DNA of 64,000 bases from Kitasatospora cineracea (GTDB taxonomy: Bacteria; Actinomycetota; Actinomycetes; Streptomycetales; Streptomycetaceae): the NCBI RefSeq assembly GCF_003751605.1, contig NZ_RJVJ01000003.1:682001-746000 (forward strand), read 5' to 3'. The notes beneath the pieces were generated by a model, which saw nothing but the letters and a program-made list of their open reading frames with translations, did no database searches and had not been told where the DNA came from. Shown one piece after another: positions 59,582 to 64,000 of the stretch (positions are counted from its first letter, which is position 1; the number at the start of each line of letters is the position of its first letter). The translations under genes were made by a program, and so were the position numbers.

Positions 59582-60823
59582 TCACCCGGCCTGATCCCGG
59601 CTCTCCGTGCGAGGGGCGGCGAGTCGAAGCGGCCGGGGGTGCAGGGCGGTCGGGTGGGGGCCGTGGCTGGGGTCGAGTTCGTGGAGGATCTGCTGGGTCT
59701 CGTCCATGATCGAGCCGTGCAGGGACCAGACGGCGGGGCCGTGATCGGTCTGGCAGAGCGTCTCGGCGGCTGCGGCGTGGTGGTCTCGGCCCCTTTCCAG
59801 AACGGCCGTCAGGTCGTCGGTGTGCCCGGGCTCGCGGACGTGGTCGCGCTGGATGCGGGCGAGGAGGTCGAGCGCGTCGCCGACCGCCTCCAGGACGCCG
59901 CCGAGGGGCCGCAGCCGTTCGCGCGCGTCGGCCTCGTGCGGGAACTGTCGCTCGCCGCGGGCCAGGTCGTCGAGGCCGCGGAGCACCGAACCGAGCTGGT
60001 CGCAGACGTGGCCGAGGCAGGTGAGGCCCTCGTCCAGCGGGGCGAGGGCGGCCGCCGGGTCGGTTCGCTGCCGCAGCCGCCGGGGGTTGAGGCGGATGCC
60101 CTCCTCGGCCTGGGCGGCCGTCTCCCGGGCCCGGTCGAGTTCGCGGGCGGCGGCCTCCACCCGGCGCAGCCAGCTGTCGGAGTCCCGTTCGTCCCAGCCC
60201 TCGCGCAGTCCGCGGGCGGTGTCGTGGGCGATGTCGGCGAGGCGGTGGGCGACCCGCGCGGTCCGGTGCGCGGCGTGGCTGACGTAGGTGGGGGGTGCGG
60301 CGACCAGGTTGACCAGGACGCCGCAGGCGACGCCGAGCAGGGTGTCCCAGATCCGCACGGGGGCGTACGGGGCGCCGGTGCTGAGCACCAGCAGAACGGT
60401 GACCGGTACCTCGGTGGACTGCTCGCCCAGGCGCAGCAGCTTCCCCAGGCCCAGACAGACACCGACGGCGAGGCCGATGCTGGCGAAGTTCGCCCCGGCC
60501 AGGCGCAGCAGCCCGAGAGCGGCCAGCGCCCCGAGCACGACGCCGCCGATCTGCCGCAGACCCTGCGCCAGCGTCCTCAGCACCGTGAGTTGGACGGTCA
60601 GCAGGGCCGCCAGCGGCGCGAGGACGGGCTGCTCGTCCTCCCCCAGCAGCAGGACCGCGGCCTCCCACGCCAGCGCGCAGGCCACCGCCACCCGGGCGGT
60701 CTGCACGACCGACTCGCGGTGCGACCGGACCGCTCGCACGGGGTGGCGCAGTGCGCGGCCGAGGGCCCGCCACGCCTCCTCCGCCCTCCTGCGCCACGCC
60801 GTCACCGGGCCGGGGGCGGTCAC
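59582..60823 (-). CDS. FUSC-family (aromatic acid exporter-like) membrane protein
   Basis: A 413-residue protein with an N-terminal block of about six membrane segments (RVAVACALAWEAAVLLLGED, then VLAPLAALLTVQLTVLRTLA, later LLRLAGANFASIGLAVGVCL) as in the FUSC/ArAE family, and a C-terminal cytosolic helical domain of about 190 residues (HRLADIAHDTARGLREGWDE). The family exports aromatic carboxylates or is linked to envelope stress. GTG at 60823 overlaps the mscL stop (GTGA), so it is translated after mscL from one transcript. Confidence 0.83.
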   Translation of the reverse strand: MTAPGPVTAWRRRAEEAWRALGRALRHPVRAVRSHRESVVQTARVAVACALAWEAAVLLLGEDEQPVLAPLAALLTVQLTVLRTLAQGLRQIGGVVLGALAALGLLRLAGANFASIGLAVGVCLGLGKLLRLGEQSTEVPVTVLLVLSTGAPYAPVRIWDTLLGVACGVLVNLVAAPPTYVSHAAHRTARVAHRLADIAHDTARGLREGWDERDSDSWLRRVEAAARELDRARETAAQAEEGIRLNPRRLRQRTDPAAALAPLDEGLTCLGHVCDQLGSVLRGLDDLARGERQFPHEADARERLRPLGGVLEAVGDALDLLARIQRDHVREPGHTDDLTAVLERGRDHHAAAAETLCQTDHGPAVWSLHGSIMDETQQILHELDPSHGPHPTALHPRPLRLAAPRTESRDQAG

Positions 60824-61245
60824 GGCAGGTCGGGCATCGGGGCGAGCGAGGCGGTGCAGAAGGCGCACCGGCTCGCCCGGGCCGGGATCGCGGACAGGCA
60901 CTCGGGGCAGTCCCGCTTGGGCGCCTGGACGTCCTGGTGCGGGGCGAAGCGCTCGTGCAGCTTGTTGAACGGCAGCACGACCACGAAGTAGAGCACCAGC
61001 GCGGTGAGCAGCAGGGTGATCGAGGCGTCGATGAACCCGCCGTACGGGAACTCCACGTGGTGGATCCTGACGGTGCGGCGGCTGAAGTCACCCACCGCAC
61101 CGGTGGCCAGGCCGACCAACGGGGTGAGGAAGGCGCGGACCAGGGCGGTGACGACACCCGAGAACGCCGCTCCGATCACCACGCCCACGGCAAGGTCGAC
61201 GACGTTGCCCCGTAGAACGAAGCCGCGGAAACCCTTCACAGCCAC
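60820..61245 (-). CDS. mscL: Large-conductance mechanosensitive channel with C-terminal zinc ribbon
   Basis: A 141-residue MscL. VKGFRGFVLRGNVVDLAVGV is the amphipathic N-terminal helix and TM1, and FIDASITLLLTALVLYFVVV is TM2, with the usual periplasmic loop (PYGGF). After residue 104 there is an additional CPECLSAIPARASRCAFC (Cys113, 116, 127, 130), a rubredoxin-like zinc ribbon found in a subset of actinobacterial MscL proteins. The channel opens under membrane tension in osmotic downshock. GTG at 61245 with ggaggatgagt. The downstream FUSC gene overlaps its stop codon. Confidence 0.93.
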   Translation of the reverse strand: MAVKGFRGFVLRGNVVDLAVGVVIGAAFSGVVTALVRAFLTPLVGLATGAVGDFSRRTVRIHHVEFPYGGFIDASITLLLTALVLYFVVVLPFNKLHERFAPHQDVQAPKRDCPECLSAIPARASRCAFCTASLAPMPDLP

Positions 61246-61675
61246 TCATCCTCCCCTTCGCCTCCGCCTGCACCGACCATCGCGGGACACCGCAGCAGCC
61301 ACTGCGCGCGGGTGCGCCCGGCAGCCTTCTGCCCGGTCGGCCTTCCCGCACACCGCCGAGGTTGCGCGGGCAGTCCGCCGCACCGCACCGCGCTCGTGCA
61401 CGGCCAGGCTCCGTCCGGCCGATCACCTGCGGCGTACGGAGGCCGTCCCTCGGGCCGAAGCTCGCCGGGAGGATTTCCCCTTCGCCCGGATCCCGCGACT
61501 CCCGACGTCCGACGGGTCTGCGCCCATGACCGGCCGGCGCGGACGGTCCCGGATGGGTCGGACGGCTTGCCGATCGGCCGGGCAACGTGCCGAATCAGTA
61601 GGAGCCAGGCATACCGGTCAGGGACCGGGGCGGGCGGAACAAGGCCGATCAAACGACTCGAAGGTGAGTACAGCG
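61246..61675. other. 430-bp gap between mscL and SRPBCC gene
   Basis: The genes are divergent, so two promoters should lie here, but no clear boxes or operators were found. No coding sequence. Confidence 0.4.
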
Positions 61676-62125
61676 ATGAGCAAGGTGCAGGAATCCATCG
61701 ACGTGGACGTGCCGATCAGCACCGCGTACAACCAGTGGACGCAGTTCGAGGACTTCCCGAAGTTCATGGACGGCGTGGAGGAGATCACCCAGACCGACGA
61801 CCGGCACAACCACTGGAAGACGAAGATCGCCGGTGTCAGCCGGGAGTTCGACACCGAGATCGTCGACCAGGTCCCGGACGACCACGTCGCCTGGCGCACC
61901 ACCAACGGCGACGTGAAGCAGACCGGCATGGTGCGCTTCGAGCCGATCGACGCCACCCACACCCGGGTCATGATGGAGATGGACTTCCAGCCCAGCGGCA
62001 TGGCCGAGAAGGTCGGCGACATGACGGGCATGCTGGACCGGCAGGTCAAGGGCGATCTCAAGCGGTTCAAGCACTTCATCGAGGAACGCGGTACCTCCAC
62101 CGGCGGCTACCGCGGCACCCTCTGA
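61676..62125 (+). CDS. SRPBCC (START/Bet v 1-like) family protein
   Basis: A 149-residue protein of the cyclase/dehydrase type. SIDVDVPISTAYNQWTQFED, then FPKFMDGVEEITQTDD is the opening beta-hairpin and helix of the hydrophobic-pocket fold, and GDVKQTGMVRFEPIDATHTR, then VMMEMDFQPSGM the middle strands. It probably binds a lipid or other small hydrophobic ligand. Many such stand-alone proteins in Streptomyces are stress-induced and of unknown ligand. ATG at 61676 with aaggtg. Followed by an IS3 insertion. Confidence 0.85.
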   Translation: MSKVQESIDVDVPISTAYNQWTQFEDFPKFMDGVEEITQTDDRHNHWKTKIAGVSREFDTEIVDQVPDDHVAWRTTNGDVKQTGMVRFEPIDATHTRVMMEMDFQPSGMAEKVGDMTGMLDRQVKGDLKRFKHFIEERGTSTGGYRGTL

Positions 62126-62267
62126 CACCGCACCGCCCGCGCCCCCGCCGCCCCACCGCGGCGGGGGCGCGGCGCGACCGCCATCACCGTGCCGCTGCTC
62201 GTGCGGCGCGTCCAGAACCGCCCTCGGCATCCGGTCGATCAGCGGCTTGAACGGACCAAGCCGCGCC

Positions 62268-63368
62268 TGAACCGCCCCGGGTTCGGTGGAGACTCGATTT
62301 CGTCCAAGGATTCGAGTCATGGCACGTCCTTCCTCCTACCCGCCTGAGCTGCACCGTCGTGCGGTGCGCATGGTCGCCGAGGACCTCGGCGACCACCCGA
62401 ACGAGTCCACCGCGCTGCGGGCCGTCGCGGAGAAGCCGGGCATCGGGCCCGCCGAGACCCTTCGCAACTGGGTGCGACGTGACCAGGTCGACTCCGGGCA
62501 GCGCCCGGGCACGACCACGGAGGAGTCCGCGCAGATCAAGGCGATGAAGAAGGGGATCGCCGAACTCAAGCGCGCCAACGAGATCCTCAAGGCCGCGGCG
62601 AGCTTCCTCGCGGCCGAGCCCTCCGCCCGCACGGTGCGCGACGAGGGACTCGAGGAGCTGATCAAGGAGGTCTACAACGCCAACTACCGCGTCCACGGGG
62701 CCCGCAAGGTATGGCGGGAGCTGGGCCGGCAAGGCCACTCGGTGGCACGCTGCACCGTCGAACGCCTGATGCGCGAGCTCGGCATCACCGGCGCCGTGCG
62801 CGGCAAGAAGGTCGTCACCACTATTGCGGACCAGGCCGCCGAACGCGCCCCTGATCCGGTGGACCGCAAGTTCGTCGTGGACACCTTCTCCCGCCGCATC
62901 GTCGGCTGGTCCGCCGCGATGTCGAAGGAGACCAGGCTCGTACTGGATGCCCTGGAGATGGCCTTGTGGCAGCGCGATCGTGACGGATTCCCGCACCAGG
63001 GAGGTGAGTTGATACCTCATTCGGATGCCGGGTCGCAGTACACAAGTTTCCGGCTCGCCGAGCACCTGGACGCCGTCGGCATCGCGGCCTCGCTCGGATC
63101 GGTCGGCGACGCCGACGACAACGCCCTGATGGAGCCCACCATCGGGCTCTACAAGACAGAGCTGATCAAACCAGGGCGGCCGTGGAAGACCCTCGCCCAG
63201 GTCGAGCTGGCCACTGCCGAGTGGACCGACTGGTACTGCCACCGGCGACTCCACGGTGGGATAGGCCACGTCCCACCCGTCGAACATGAGACCAATTACT
63301 ACCTCACCGCCACAAAACCCCAGGTCACAACCACAACCTGAGATCTCCACCGAGCCCGGGGCGGTTCA
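62268..63368 (+). mobile_element. IS3-family insertion sequence (1101 bp)
   Basis: Terminal inverted repeats of 25 bp at 62268-62292 and 63344-63368 (outer end TGAACCGCCCCGGG..., one mismatch). IS3 elements are normally 1.2-1.5 kb, so this is deleted inside. I see no clear target-site duplication (flanks gcc and cca). Confidence 0.9.
62319..63341 (+). CDS. IS3-family transposase, OrfA-OrfB fused with internal deletions
   Basis: A 340-residue frame joining the OrfA helix-turn-helix and leucine-zipper (SYPPELHRRAVRMVAEDLGD; ELKRANEILKAAASFLAAE) directly to OrfB. The catalytic core holds the second Asp (IPHSDAGSQYTSF) and the Glu (IGLYKTELIKPG), but the segment before VDTFSRRIVGW that normally bears the first Asp (ADFTYV) is missing. 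Regions of OrfB's start are also gone. The element should be unable to transpose on its own. ATG at 62319. Confidence 0.85.
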   Translation: MARPSSYPPELHRRAVRMVAEDLGDHPNESTALRAVAEKPGIGPAETLRNWVRRDQVDSGQRPGTTTEESAQIKAMKKGIAELKRANEILKAAASFLAAEPSARTVRDEGLEELIKEVYNANYRVHGARKVWRELGRQGHSVARCTVERLMRELGITGAVRGKKVVTTIADQAAERAPDPVDRKFVVDTFSRRIVGWSAAMSKETRLVLDALEMALWQRDRDGFPHQGGELIPHSDAGSQYTSFRLAEHLDAVGIAASLGSVGDADDNALMEPTIGLYKTELIKPGRPWKTLAQVELATAEWTDWYCHRRLHGGIGHVPPVEHETNYYLTATKPQVTTTT

Positions 63369-63452
63369 CCATGCTGCCTGGCCACCCCACCCAGATGCAG
63401 CCCGATTTCCTTGACCAACCCCGCAGAGGCACCCCCGGAGGGGGCCGCGAGG

Positions 63453-64000
63453 TCAGACGGGGAGGATGGAGCCCGGGGCCGGGACGAGGCCTTGGGGGTC
63501 GCCGGCTGCCGGCCATTCCGGCGGGATGCGGGTGGCATGGATCTCGGAACCGCTCTCGCTGTGCGACGTCATGAGACCGATGACCCGTTTCGTGAGGGTG
63601 GCGATCACTGCCGATCCCGAGTCGCCGGACTGCAGTTCGAGGTGGCCGCCGATGTCCTGGCTGGTGAAGGCGAGGCAACTCCTCCAGTACGCGTACCTGC
63701 CCCACGTCGGCTCCGTGCGGTACATCGCGGCCTCCGAGGTGACCATCGCGTCCTGGCGTACGCCGGTCGTTGCCCCGATCCAGCTGACGAAGGCCTTGTC
63801 CGCGTCGCTCAGCGTGCCCGAGTTCAGCTGCAGTGCCTTCTCATGGGGCCATATGGGCGGGACGGCGAACGACGTCGTCCTGGAGTCGACCCGCGCCCAG
63901 GCGAAGTCGTACCGGTTGCGGACCGTCGGCACGCTCTGGAGCGAATCGGAGGTGATGATCTCGAACGTCCCGTCGCACCGCCCGATCCGGTTCCAGTCCG
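63453..64000 (-). CDS. Trypsin-like serine protease, C-terminal part (5' end outside window)
   Basis: Open to the right edge. DFAWARVDSRTTSFAVPPIW contains the catalytic Asp of an S1-type protease, and LQSGDSGSAVIATLTKRVIG has the catalytic Ser in a GDSG motif. In contrast with the pseudo-protease at 9806, both residues are intact; the catalytic His would be upstream of the window. The Cys in SCLAFTSQD may pair with another outside. Likely a secreted or phage-like endopeptidase, but no signal is visible. Confidence 0.75.
   Translation of the reverse strand, partial: DWNRIGRCDGTFEIITSDSLQSVPTVRNRYDFAWARVDSRTTSFAVPPIWPHEKALQLNSGTLSDADKAFVSWIGATTGVRQDAMVTSEAAMYRTEPTWGRYAYWRSCLAFTSQDIGGHLELQSGDSGSAVIATLTKRVIGLMTSHSESGSEIHATRIPPEWPAAGDPQGLVPAPGSILPV

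Noticed and set aside
1..64000. tRNA or rRNA genes
   Set aside because: I looked for cloverleaf-like or rRNA stretches and saw none that I could support by eye; a covariance-model search would be decisive.

Overview
The window is 64 kb of very GC-rich chromosome. Strong third-position GC bias, GTG and TTG starts, Tat-type and long secretory signals, TetR/MerR/XRE/LysR regulators and IS630, IS3, IS5 and IS701 remnants point to Streptomycetaceae (Streptomyces or Kitasatospora type). Much of it reads like accessory chromosome: many short intergenic gene remnants, broken genes and small duplications. No rRNA, tRNA, CRISPR array or replication origin was recognised.

Layout. 0-5.4 kb: end of an anti-sigma-like ATPase, a Tat-exported metallo-beta-lactamase-fold enzyme, a dienelactone hydrolase, and a TetR gene divergent from a membrane protein gene with two near-identical operators between them. 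5.6-16.9 kb: a block of large secreted proteins. It holds a GDSL esterase with FG-GAP repeats, a GH27 alpha-galactosidase, a trypsin-fold protein with FG-GAP repeats whose catalytic His and Ser are both replaced, and divergently a 1399-residue polymorphic toxin. The toxin runs signal peptide, ALF repeats, Ala-rich coiled coil, HINT autoprotease and a C-terminal DddA/SCP1.201-like DNA cytosine deaminase, followed 16 nt later by its probable Imm1-type immunity gene and a strong hairpin. The toxin tip and the immunity gene are visibly poorer in GC than the rest. This is the most interesting system in the window.

17-31 kb: an internally deleted IS630, a segmental duplication of a small gene pair (17.8-18.3 and 24.6-25.0 kb), GIY-YIG-like, TMEM175-like and DUF4352-like genes, a MerR regulator with a classical 19-bp-spacer promoter, a secreted lipase-like hydrolase, and an extra peptide deformylase divergent from its probable repressor with twin palindromic operators. 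31-39.7 kb: a stress and DNA-repair flavoured stretch with a flavodoxin-like reductase, a frameshifted STAS gene, a CYP152 peroxygenase, an SDR, topoisomerase IB, a LigD polymerase-domain protein, guanine deaminase and hemerythrin.

40-55.5 kb: pseudogenes (AraC fused to an IS5 end, others), a YcjY-like hydrolase divergent from an XRE/DUF2255 pair, a carotenoid oxygenase, an amine oxidase plus zinc alcohol dehydrogenase pair divergent from a LysR regulator, a frameshifted TusA gene, DinB-like, erythromycin-esterase-like and GNAT genes. 55.6-64 kb: TetR divergent from an APC permease-nitrilase operon, mscL coupled to a FUSC transporter, an SRPBCC protein, an IS3 element lacking its first catalytic Asp, and the C-terminal part of an intact-looking trypsin-like protease.

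Several genes are broken by single-base changes in C runs (32970, 50619, 58750). Either the assembly has homopolymer errors or these genes are decaying.
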